Positions 1 through 7,301 of a stretch of DNA of 20,355 nt are shown in pieces. The stretch covers positions 1 through 20,355 of the forward strand of contig JADFNZ010000010.1 in assembly GCA_022563135.1 (NCBI GenBank), given 5' to 3'. Within the stretch, counting starts at the first letter, position 1. Each line of letters opens with the position of its first letter. Under the pieces are notes generated by a model. It was not told where the DNA came from. It made no database searches and saw only the letters and a program-made list of their open reading frames with translations. The stretch is from Chloroflexota bacterium. Lineage in GTDB: Bacteria > Chloroflexota > Dehalococcoidia > DSTF01 > RBG-16-68-14. The position numbers and the translations under genes are program-made.

Positions 1-36
1 TCCGCTTCGTCACTACACACCACGCAGGAGTATGAT

Positions 37-1302
37 TCAGCCACCTCTCACCTTCCGTGCCATCATTCGCCGTACCAACCATATCTCATCGTCGCGAGTC
101 TTCGTCCCGCCGTCCAGCCGCGCCTTCAGCAGAGCCGACAGCGCGGCTCCAATGCGCGGGCCACGCTGGACGCCGAGCGCTTGGAGATCCCGTCCGTTCA
201 GGCGCGGCCGCACGAATCGCCATTCGTCAAGGTAAACGCGCGCCCGCTTCGCGGCAAGCGTGGGCCGTGCCCAGAGCGAGAACGCCTCGATCGCCTCGAT
301 CGGATGCGGAGCAAAGAGCGCCACCGCGCTGCTGGGCCTGAGGGACTGCGACGCCAGCCGGTGCACGATGCGCCGCAGCGCCAGGATGCCGCGCACGGCG
401 GCCGCCTGGCGCTGGGAGAGCGCCAGGCGATCGATCGCTTGTTGCGCCCGCGCCCGCGTTGCGTTCGCCAGCAGGATCGAGATGAAGACGGCCACGCGAT
501 GGGAGGCCGCAACGCTCCCCAGCCGCCGCAGGGCCGTGATCTCGCGCGCGTCCGCCTGCAGCGCCGGATCGACGGCGGCGAGCACGCCGTTCCGGGTGAG
601 AGAGCGCACCACAGCTGCAGGCTGCTGCTCCGCCGCCACACGCGCCAGCTCGTTTCGCAACCGCGCTCCGCTGATCATATGCAGGTAGGAACGATCGCGT
701 TCGACTATAGTCCCTGTTTCCGATTCCAACCGGAAGCCGAGGCGCGCAGCGTAGCGAAGGGCGCGCAGGATGCGCGTCGCGTCGTCTCGGAAGCTGCCGT
801 CATGGAGCACGCGGATTCGCCGCCGCCGCAGGTCCTCGCGGCCGCCGAACGGGTCGAGCAGCGCGCCGCGATTGCGGCCGGTGAGGAGTACCGCCATTGC
901 GTTGATCGTGAAATCGCGCCGACGCAGGTCGGCGGTCATGCTCGCCGGACGAACCGTCGGGAGCGCGCCGGGCCGCGTGTATCGTTCGCTGCGGGCGCGT
1001 GCCAGGTCGAGCCGGAGACCGTCACGCTGGACCACGGCCGTGCCGAAGCGCTCATGGCGGACAACACGCGCGTCCAGCTTCGCGCCGATCGCCTTCGCCA
1101 GGCGAAAGACGTCGCCCTCAGTGACCAGGTCTACGTCCAACTGTTCTTCGTCAAGCAGGAGATCGCGGACCGCGCCGCCGACGAGATAGAGGTCGATGCC
1201 TTCCCGCTCAGCCAGCGCAACCGCCGTCTCCAGCTCCAGCGCGCCCACCTGTCGGAGGCGTCGCTGGAGCCGCGCAGGCAGGCGCCCTGCTCTTTCGCCC
1301 AT
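37..1302 (-). CDS. cca: CCA tRNA nucleotidyltransferase (poly(A) polymerase/CCA-adding family, class II)
   Basis: This enzyme adds or repairs the 3' CCA end of tRNAs in the cytoplasm using CTP and ATP. The 421-residue product carries the class II nucleotidyltransferase head: the VGGAVRD motif (GG at residues 42-43) followed by the metal-binding D56-x-D58 pair, then the RRRDFTINAMA motif and the FRDDATRILRALRYAARLGF stretch that follows it in this family. The C-terminal part (NGRDLQALGVQRGPRIG) matches the body/tail of the family. No HD phosphohydrolase motif is seen. The open frame extends 42 codons further upstream, but I chose the ATG at 1302 because the family similarity begins just after it. 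There is no Shine-Dalgarno sequence there. A TACACT -10-like box at 1316-1311 would put the transcript start almost on the ATG, so a leaderless mRNA is possible. A specialised A-adding or CC-adding enzyme cannot be excluded. The gene is divergent from rnc. Confidence 0.9.
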   Translation of the reverse strand: MGERAGRLPARLQRRLRQVGALELETAVALAEREGIDLYLVGGAVRDLLLDEEQLDVDLVTEGDVFRLAKAIGAKLDARVVRHERFGTAVVQRDGLRLDLARARSERYTRPGALPTVRPASMTADLRRRDFTINAMAVLLTGRNRGALLDPFGGREDLRRRRIRVLHDGSFRDDATRILRALRYAARLGFRLESETGTIVERDRSYLHMISGARLRNELARVAAEQQPAAVVRSLTRNGVLAAVDPALQADAREITALRRLGSVAASHRVAVFISILLANATRARAQQAIDRLALSQRQAAAVRGILALRRIVHRLASQSLRPSSAVALFAPHPIEAIEAFSLWARPTLAAKRARVYLDEWRFVRPRLNGRDLQALGVQRGPRIGAALSALLKARLDGGTKTRDDEIWLVRRMMARKVRGG

Positions 1303-1352
1303 GGTGGGAGCAGTGTAGCAGAGGCGTCGCAGTGGCTTTGACGGCCGTTTTC

Positions 1353-1382
1353 TTGACAAAGCCTGCCTGACCTTCCTAAGAT
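1353..1382 (+). promoter_or_regulatory. Sigma70-type promoter for the rnc-smc operon
   Basis: A perfect TTGACA -35 box (1353-1358) is followed after 18 bases by TAAGAT (1377-1382, four of six matches to TATAAT). It points towards rnc and lies in the divergent gap between cca and rnc. The predicted transcript start is near 1389, which leaves a leader of about 280 nucleotides. It is identified by pattern only. Confidence 0.55.
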
Positions 1383-1672
1383 AGCGCTGACCCGGCGGGC
1401 AGCGGTGGTTCTCGCACGCGAGGGCCATCGGAAAGGAAGGTGGAATCGCTGGGAGCGGGCACTGGCCAGCGCAGATTGGCTTCGGTTGTGATGGGCCCTG
1501 CAGCCATCACGTCTCGGGCCGTCGCCCGCACTACGGTGACACGCTCGCGCGAACGACACTCCCCATGCTGCTCGTCGGCAGCCCTCCTCCCCGCATGACA
1601 GGGATGACGACCGGCGGACGATCCTGCCGCTTCGCCGCTCTGTCGCATCCAATGCGTGAAGAGGTGGCCACA
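1383..1672 (+). promoter_or_regulatory. Long 5' leader of rnc with consecutive stem-loops
   Basis: There is no convincing gene in this stretch of about 290 bases; the open frames crossing it are shadows or upstream extensions of cca and rnc. It can form a hairpin CTCG/CGAG (1411-1422), a 7-bp perfect stem GTGATGG/CCATCAC with a 9-base loop (1488-1510), and a 5-bp CGGGC/GCCCG stem with a 4-base loop (1515-1528). None is followed by a T-run. In Escherichia coli, RNase III cleaves a stem-loop in its own leader and so lowers its own expression; a similar role here is only inference. The leader ends with a good ribosome-binding site, GAGGTG at 1661-1666. Confidence 0.35.
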
Positions 1673-2368
1673 GTGGCGAAGCGGACAGCCCTAGAGCAGC
1701 GCCTGGGAGTGACCTTCAAGGATCGCTCGCTCTTGGAACACGCGCTGATTCATAGTTCGTACGTAAACGAAAACCCGCAGCTTGCTGCGGAATCGAACGA
1801 GCGCCTGGAGTTCCTCGGCGACGCGGTTCTGGGCCTCATCGTGGCTGATGAGCTCTACCTGCTCTACCCGGACTGGGATGAAGGCAAGCTCACGGAACTC
1901 CGCGCGCATCTCGTCCGCCGCGACACGCTGGCCGACGTCGCGCGGCGGCTGCAGCTCGGCGAAGCGCTGCAACTGGGCCGGGGCGAGGAGGCGGGAGGCG
2001 GCCCCGCCCGCCCGACGAACCTCGCCCACGTGTACGAGGCCGTGGTTGGAGCGATCTTCCTCGACCGCGGGTTCGCCGTGGCCCACCGCTTCGTCCGCCG
2101 CTCCCTCGAGGAGGAGTTCAGCCTTCTCGGCGGCAAGGCCTTCCCGATCGATCCCAAGTCGCGGTTGCAGGAGATCAGCCAGTCCCGCTTTCAGAGCGCC
2201 CCGCAGTACCGCCTCTTGAAGACGGAAGGACCCGACCACGACCGGCGCTTTACCGTCGAGGTGGTGATCGATGATACTAAACTGGGGCGGGGCACCGGGG
2301 CCAGTAAGCAGCAAGCGGAAAAGGAGGCGGCGACCAAGGCGCTGCGGCGGCTGGAGCAGAACGCGTGA
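1673..2368 (+). CDS. rnc: Ribonuclease III
   Basis: RNase III is a cytoplasmic double-stranded-RNA endonuclease that processes rRNA precursors and mRNAs. The 231-residue product has the usual length. It shows the family signature NERLEFLGDAVL at residues 42-53 (catalytic-site E46 and D50), the second acidic motif YEAVVGAIFLD, and a C-terminal dsRNA-binding domain starting near DPKSRLQE and ending with the GxGxSKQQAEKEAA helix. I chose the GTG at 1673 because GAGGTG lies 6 bases upstream and the product then starts MAKRTALEQRLG, as in homologues. The frame is open back to 1565, but that extension shows no similarity. The gene is followed 25 bases later by smc, the common rnc-smc-ftsY order. 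Confidence 0.95.
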   Translation: MAKRTALEQRLGVTFKDRSLLEHALIHSSYVNENPQLAAESNERLEFLGDAVLGLIVADELYLLYPDWDEGKLTELRAHLVRRDTLADVARRLQLGEALQLGRGEEAGGGPARPTNLAHVYEAVVGAIFLDRGFAVAHRFVRRSLEEEFSLLGGKAFPIDPKSRLQEISQSRFQSAPQYRLLKTEGPDHDRRFTVEVVIDDTKLGRGTGASKQQAEKEAATKALRRLEQNA

Positions 2369-2393
2369 GCGGGGAGACAGGGATGTCCGCTAC

Positions 2394-5300
2394 ATGTACC
2401 TGAAGCGGCTAGAGCTCCACGGATTCAAGAGCTTCGCGTCATCGACCACCTTCGAGTTGGGGACGGGCGTCACCTGTATCGTCGGCCCCAACGGCTCCGG
2501 CAAGACGAACGTCGCCGATGCCATCCGCTGGGTGCTGGGCGAGCAGGCCAGCCGCGTGATCCGCGCCCGCAAGACAGAGGACGTGATCTTTAGCGGCAGC
2601 GCGAAGCGCCCACCCATGGGCATGGCGGAGGTACGCATCGTCCTGGACAACGCGGACGGCTGGCTGCCGCTCGCGTTCGAAGAAGTGGTCGTCAGCCGGC
2701 GCGCCTACCGCAACGGCGATAACGAATACTACCTCAACCAGAGCCGCGTCCGGCTCAAGGACATCACAGAGCTCTTCCTGAAGGCCCAGGTCGGCCAGAA
2801 CAGCTACGCGTTCATGAGCCAGGGCCTCGTAGACGAGGTGCTCACCCTCCGCCCCGACGAACGCCGCGGCCTCATCGAGGAGGCGGCGGACGTCCGCCTC
2901 CACCGCGTCAAGCTGGACGACGCCAGCAACCGCCTCCGAGCCACGCGCGAAAACCTCGACCGCATCGGCATGATCGTCGCCGAGATCGAACCGCGATTGC
3001 GCCAGCTCGAGCGGCAGGCGAACCGCGCCGATGTCCACGCCCGCCTGAGCGGTGAGCTCGCCGAGGCGCTCCACCTGCTCTTCGGCCACCAGTGGCAGGA
3101 GGCACAGGACGCGCTCGCCGCGGCCCGCGCCGCCTGCGATCAGCGTCAGCAGGAGTGCGATACGGTCCGTAAGGAGTTCGCGTCGCGCGAAGAAGGAGTC
3201 GCCGCGATCACAGCGGCGACGCAGGAGCGCCGCCAGGAGATCGCGAACCGGGAGGAAGCGCATCGCAACCTGGAGGAGTACCGGCGCGACCTCCAGCGCC
3301 GCATCACCCTGGACGGTGAGCGGCAGAGCATGCTGGCCGGCCGCGGCGAGGAGTTGGCATCCGAGATCGAGACCTTGCGCGCTGAGCGCGAGGAGATGGC
3401 CCGCCTCCTCGCCCAACATGAGGAGCGGGCTCGGACGCTCGAGGAGGAGCTCGGCGCGCTGGCCGTGCCCGAGGACGAGGCGCGGGAAGCGGAGCAAACG
3501 GAAGCCCGCCTGCGGGAGCTCCGGCAGGAGCTGACCGAGGCTGAGCGTTCCGCGGCGCAGGCGAGCGCCCACGCCGCCGAGGCCGAGGCGAAGGTCGCAT
3601 CGCTCGAGGCGCAGCAACAGCGTCTGACGGTCGAACTCGCCACGCTCCAGCAGGAGCGACGCGAGCAGCTCGAAGCGCTCAAGGCGTGGGCGCGGGAGCT
3701 CGCCGTGCGGCAGCAGCGCTACCAGCAGCTCGAACCGGTGACTCAGCGAGGACTGCGCGACCTCAGCGAGATCGAAGCGCGGCTGGCCGGCGAAGCCAAG
3801 GCCGCCGAGGGCAGGCGAGAGGAGGTCCGCACGCTCACCGCCGAGCTGGAGACGGCGCAGGTCCGTCTGGATGCCGCGCAGGCCGCCGATGTAGAGCTGC
3901 CGGCGCCCGATGCGGGCGTCCGCGCGCTCCTCGCCGCCGGCGGCCGCATCACAGGCATGGAACCTGCGCCCGATGCGCGCATCCACGGCATGTCAGGCAT
4001 GCTGGGCGAATTCCTTCGCGTGCCGGCGGGCCTAGAGCGGGCGATCGAGGCGGCGCTGGCCGAACACCTGCACGCGATCGTCGTGCAGAACCAGGATGAC
4101 GCGCTCGCGGCCGTCGAGCTCCTCGTCAGCGAAGAGCTGGGCCGGGCGACAGTGCTGCCGCTGGCAGACGTGCGGACCGGCTACCCGCTGAACTTGCTGG
4201 AAGAGCGAGGCGTGGTCGGCGTGGCGTCGCAGCTCGTGCGTTGCGAGCAGCGCTTCCGGCCCCTGCTCGACACCCTCCTTGGCCGCACCATCGTCGTGGA
4301 GAACCTCGGCATTGCTAAGGCTGTGCTGCGGCGCGGACTGGGCACCGTCGTCACGCTGGACGGTATCCTGCTCCACCCCCTGGGCTCTATCACCGCCGGC
4401 AGCGCCCAGGCCATCCGCCGCGCCATCACCCACCAGCGCGAGGTGCGCGAACTGCCGGACGAAGTAGAGCGGCTGCGAACCGCCCTCAAGGACGCGACGG
4501 CCGCCGCCGAGAGCGGCGAACAGCAGCTCGCCGCGACGCAGCAGGCCCGCGACACGCTGGCGGCCGAGGTGGGCCGGCTGCGCGACGACTTCTCGCAGGC
4601 GGAAGATGCGCTGCGCCGCCACCGCGCCCGGCCTTCCGCGGCGGCCGCGCGCCTCGCGGCGCTGAACGCCAGGCGCAGCCACGCGCAGCGTTCGCTGGAC
4701 GAGGCGGACCGCGCGCTGACCTCGGCGAAGGGCAGCATCGAGGACTCCAGCCATGAGGCCGCTGACCACCAGACGAGGACAGACAGCCTGCGTAGCGAGC
4801 TCGCGGAGCTGACAGCTTTCCACGAGCAGCTACTTCGCGGCGGCTCCGAGCGCTCATCGAAGCTCGCGGCGCTGGGGGCGGAGCGGGAGGTCTTGCAACA
4901 GCTCCGCACCGGCCAACAGGCTACCTTCTCCCGCGTCGAGCAGGAGCTCACCAGACGGAGCGAGCTTGCCACCCGCCTCGAAGAGGAGCTCCGCACGGTG
5001 CAGGGGCGGCTGGAGCTGACGCAGCAGGAGCTAGATCAAAAAGCGCGCGAGGCCGACGCCGCCCGCGAAGAGCTGGAGCCCGCCCGTGCCGCGCTGGAGC
5101 AGCTCGATTCGCGACAGCGCACTATCGACGGCGAGCTTGCCGCGGCCCGAGCGGCCGTCATGGAAGTGGAGCGCGCGCTGCTGGACGCCGAAGCGAGCGT
5201 ACACCTCCGCAGCGAGGAGCTGGAGGCGCTACGAGCCAGGCTGGAGGAGGAAGGGTATCGCCCCTCGCCGGACGGCGAGGTCGTTCGCGGCGAGGACGAA

Positions 5301-6050
5301 CGCGACGGCGAAGGACCGCCGCAGTGGCTGGCCGCGGAGCGGGCCGGCGACGAGGAGATCCCGCCAATGCGCGGCAGCGCCCAGGTCGACCCGGTCGCGC
5401 TCAAGGACCGTGTCTCCGAGCTGCGCGAGGAGATCCGCGGCCTGGGCCCGGTGAACGAGCAGGCTCAGACCGACTACGCCGAGAGCCGCGAGCGCCACGA
5501 CTACCTCACCGGCCAGCTCGCCGACCTGGAGGAGGCGGAGGGCTCCCTGCTGGAGGCGATCGACGAGCTGGAGGCGATCATCAAGGAGCGCTTCTCGGTC
5601 ACCTTCCGGCAGGTGAATAAGGAGTTCCAGCGCTACTTCGAGACCTTCTTCGGCGGCGGCAGCGGCGAGTTGCTGCTCACCAAGTCGGACGAGGACGGCC
5701 TGCCGGGCGTCGAGATCACGGCGCAGCCGCCGCGCAAGCGGGTACGCTCCCTGCAGATGCTCTCCGGCGGCGAGCGCTCGCTGACCGCCGTCGCGCTCCT
5801 CTTCGCGCTGCTGGCGACCCGCCCCTCGCCCATCTGCGTGCTGGACGAGGTGGACGCCGCGCTGGACGAGGCGAACGTCGACCGCTTCGCGACGGCGCTG
5901 CGGGAGCTGGCGGAGGCCACGCAGTTCATCATCATCACCCACAACCGCCGGACGATCGAGATGGCGGACACCATCTACGGCGCCTCCATGGGCGACGACA
6001 GCACCACCACCATCCTCTCCCTCCGCCTAAGCGACATCGCGGAGAGCTAA
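2394..6050 (+). CDS. smc: Chromosome segregation protein SMC
   Basis: SMC is the ATPase of the bacterial condensin-like complex; it dimerises at a hinge, binds ScpA/ScpB and organises the chromosome. The 1218-residue product has the N-terminal head with FKSFA and Walker A GPNGSGKTN (residues 31-39). A long Glu/Arg/Ala-rich coiled coil follows, then a hinge at about 530-670 ending in GSITAGS, and a second coiled coil. The C-terminal head carries the ABC signature LSGGERSLTAVALL (about 1122) and Walker B ICVLDEVDAALDE (about 1147). I chose the ATG at 2394 because MYLKRLELHGFKSF is the canonical start, with GGGGAG and AGGGA upstream. It is slightly longer than usual (about 1180-1200), partly through an acidic, proline-containing insert at roughly residues 955-1000. 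It is probably cotranscribed with rnc; ScpA and ScpB are not in the window. Confidence 0.97.
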   Translation: MYLKRLELHGFKSFASSTTFELGTGVTCIVGPNGSGKTNVADAIRWVLGEQASRVIRARKTEDVIFSGSAKRPPMGMAEVRIVLDNADGWLPLAFEEVVVSRRAYRNGDNEYYLNQSRVRLKDITELFLKAQVGQNSYAFMSQGLVDEVLTLRPDERRGLIEEAADVRLHRVKLDDASNRLRATRENLDRIGMIVAEIEPRLRQLERQANRADVHARLSGELAEALHLLFGHQWQEAQDALAAARAACDQRQQECDTVRKEFASREEGVAAITAATQERRQEIANREEAHRNLEEYRRDLQRRITLDGERQSMLAGRGEELASEIETLRAEREEMARLLAQHEERARTLEEELGALAVPEDEAREAEQTEARLRELRQELTEAERSAAQASAHAAEAEAKVASLEAQQQRLTVELATLQQERREQLEALKAWARELAVRQQRYQQLEPVTQRGLRDLSEIEARLAGEAKAAEGRREEVRTLTAELETAQVRLDAAQAADVELPAPDAGVRALLAAGGRITGMEPAPDARIHGMSGMLGEFLRVPAGLERAIEAALAEHLHAIVVQNQDDALAAVELLVSEELGRATVLPLADVRTGYPLNLLEERGVVGVASQLVRCEQRFRPLLDTLLGRTIVVENLGIAKAVLRRGLGTVVTLDGILLHPLGSITAGSAQAIRRAITHQREVRELPDEVERLRTALKDATAAAESGEQQLAATQQARDTLAAEVGRLRDDFSQAEDALRRHRARPSAAAARLAALNARRSHAQRSLDEADRALTSAKGSIEDSSHEAADHQTRTDSLRSELAELTAFHEQLLRGGSERSSKLAALGAEREVLQQLRTGQQATFSRVEQELTRRSELATRLEEELRTVQGRLELTQQELDQKAREADAAREELEPARAALEQLDSRQRTIDGELAAARAAVMEVERALLDAEASVHLRSEELEALRARLEEEGYRPSPDGEVVRGEDERDGEGPPQWLAAERAGDEEIPPMRGSAQVDPVALKDRVSELREEIRGLGPVNEQAQTDYAESRERHDYLTGQLADLEEAEGSLLEAIDELEAIIKERFSVTFRQVNKEFQRYFETFFGGGSGELLLTKSDEDGLPGVEITAQPPRKRVRSLQMLSGGERSLTAVALLFALLATRPSPICVLDEVDAALDEANVDRFATALRELAEATQFIIITHNRRTIEMADTIYGASMGDDSTTTILSLRLSDIAES

Positions 6051-6066
6051 GGGCGATACTTCGCCC
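6051..6066 (+). other. Stem-loop directly after smc
   Basis: The six-base stem GGGCGA/TCGCCC with a TACT loop begins at the first base after the smc stop codon. No T-run follows, so it is not a standard intrinsic terminator. It could protect the mRNA 3' end or slow transcription before ftsY. Confidence 0.35.
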
Positions 6067-6130
6067 CAGGGGAGCCAGTATTCCAGCGGGTCGCCCAATG
6101 ACGATGACGCCTGTGGCCACGGCCCTCCCG

Positions 6131-6159
6131 TTGCCCGCCACGAACCCTCGCGCTACTAT
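6131..6159 (+). promoter_or_regulatory. Candidate promoter for ftsY
   Basis: TTGCCC (6131-6136) and TACTAT (6154-6159) are separated by 17 bases in the 144-base gap between smc and ftsY. Each box matches four of six consensus bases. The predicted start lies about 30 bases before the ftsY start codon. Confidence 0.35.
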
Positions 6160-6194
6160 CGAGCCGAGCCCGCCCGCACGCAAGGAGGTCCCGC

Positions 6195-7232
6195 TTGCTT
6201 CGCTTCTTTCGCCGCTCGCCTAAGGTCGAGGCGCCCGACGAGGAGGGCGTCGAGACGGCAGCGGACGCCGTCGATGTCGAGGACGAACAGCTCGCCGAGG
6301 AGGTGCAGGAGCGCACGGAGCAGGCGCTCCAACGCACCAAGCGGAGCTGGTTCGGCAGTATCACCGGCCTCTTCGACCGCGGCACCATCGACGAAGAGCT
6401 GTGGGAGGAGCTGGAGGAGCTGCTGATCGGCGCGGACGTCGGCGTCTCGACCACCCAGAAGATCCTCGACCGCGTGCGCGAGCGCGTCGAGCAGGAGCGG
6501 CTGAAGGACGCGGGCGCAGTGCGCGAGGCGCTCAAGGAGGCGCTCGTTGACATCCTCAACGCCCCGCACGGGGCGGGCCAGCTCTGGCGGCGCGACGACG
6601 CCGGCGAGCCGCCGCCGAAGCCGGGCGTGATCCTGGTGCTCGGCGTCAACGGCACGGGCAAGACGACCACGATCGCCAAGCTCGCCCACGCCTACAAGGC
6701 CGCGGGCGAGCAGGCAATCATCGCCGCCGCCGACACGTTCCGCGCCGCCGCGATCGAGCAGATGAAGGAGTGGGGCGAGCGCGTAGGCGCGGACGTGATC
6801 GCGCACAAGCTGGGCGCCGACCCGAGCGCGGTCGTCTTCGACGCGATGGAGGCGGCCGAGAGCCGCAACGCGGACATCGTCATCATCGATACGGCGGGGC
6901 GGCTGCACACGAAGTTCAACCTCATGCAGGAGCTGGGCAAGATCCGGCGCACCATCCAGCGCAAGGAGCCGTCGGCGCCGCATGAGGTGCTGCTGGTGCT
7001 GGACGCCACCATCGGCCAGAACGCGGTCATGCAGGCGGAGGCGTTCACCGAGGCGGTAGACGTGACGGCGGCCTGCTTGACGAAGCTGGACGGCACGGCC
7101 AAGGGCGGCATCGTCTTCGCCATCAGCGACGAGCTCGGCATCCCGATGCGTTTCGTCGGCACCGGAGAGCAGCCCGAGGACCTGGCGCCGTTCTCCGCTG
7201 AGACGTTCGTCGACGCGCTCTTCGAACAGTAA
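6195..7232 (+). CDS. ftsY: Signal recognition particle receptor FtsY
   Basis: FtsY is the SRP receptor GTPase that docks Ffh-ribosome complexes at the membrane for co-translational insertion. The 345-residue product has a short acidic A region (to about residue 60), a helical N domain, and a G domain. In the G domain are the P-loop GVNGTGKTT (about 150), DTFRAAAIEQM, DTAGRLHTK (about 233) and the guanine-specificity motif TKLDGTAKGG (about 296). The start is a TTG at 6195, placed 5 bases after a near-perfect Shine-Dalgarno AAGGAGGT at 6182-6189; there is no better ATG or GTG. It follows smc in the usual order but may also have its own promoter. Confidence 0.95.
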   Translation: MLRFFRRSPKVEAPDEEGVETAADAVDVEDEQLAEEVQERTEQALQRTKRSWFGSITGLFDRGTIDEELWEELEELLIGADVGVSTTQKILDRVRERVEQERLKDAGAVREALKEALVDILNAPHGAGQLWRRDDAGEPPPKPGVILVLGVNGTGKTTTIAKLAHAYKAAGEQAIIAAADTFRAAAIEQMKEWGERVGADVIAHKLGADPSAVVFDAMEAAESRNADIVIIDTAGRLHTKFNLMQELGKIRRTIQRKEPSAPHEVLLVLDATIGQNAVMQAEAFTEAVDVTAACLTKLDGTAKGGIVFAISDELGIPMRFVGTGEQPEDLAPFSAETFVDALFEQ

Positions 7233-7260
7233 TTTCTTCGCCGGCCGCTGCGTTTATATC

Positions 7261-7289
7261 TGGATAACGACCTTCGTACCCGTTACCAT
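7261..7289 (+). promoter_or_regulatory. Candidate promoter for the DUF2298 gene
   Basis: TGGATA (7261-7266) and TACCAT (7284-7289) are 17 bases apart, each with four of six consensus matches, in a short AT-richer gap after ftsY. The ATG is only 12 bases beyond the -10 box and has just a weak AGAGA ahead of it, so the mRNA would have a very short leader. Confidence 0.3.
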
Positions 7290-7301
7290 AAGAGACAACC
7301 A

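Noticed and set aside
1..36. Possible gene end at the left edge
   Set aside because: Only 36 bases remain after the cca stop codon, and I see no supported coding or terminator signal in them.
181..1341. A 386-codon plus-strand open frame opposite cca
   Set aside because: It is the antisense of the nucleotidyltransferase motifs and has shadow-type composition.
1437..1450. A string resembling the T-box antiterminator consensus (AAGGTGGAATCGC) in the rnc leader
   Set aside because: Only about 50 bases separate it from the predicted transcript start, too few for a T-box stem I with specifier loop. No terminator with a T-run follows, and rnc is not a usual T-box target.
2439..3986. A 515-codon open frame antisense to smc
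   Set aside because: It mirrors the codon structure of smc in GC-rich DNA. Its composition (repeated Leu, Arg, Gly) shows no motif, and smc on the other strand is certain.
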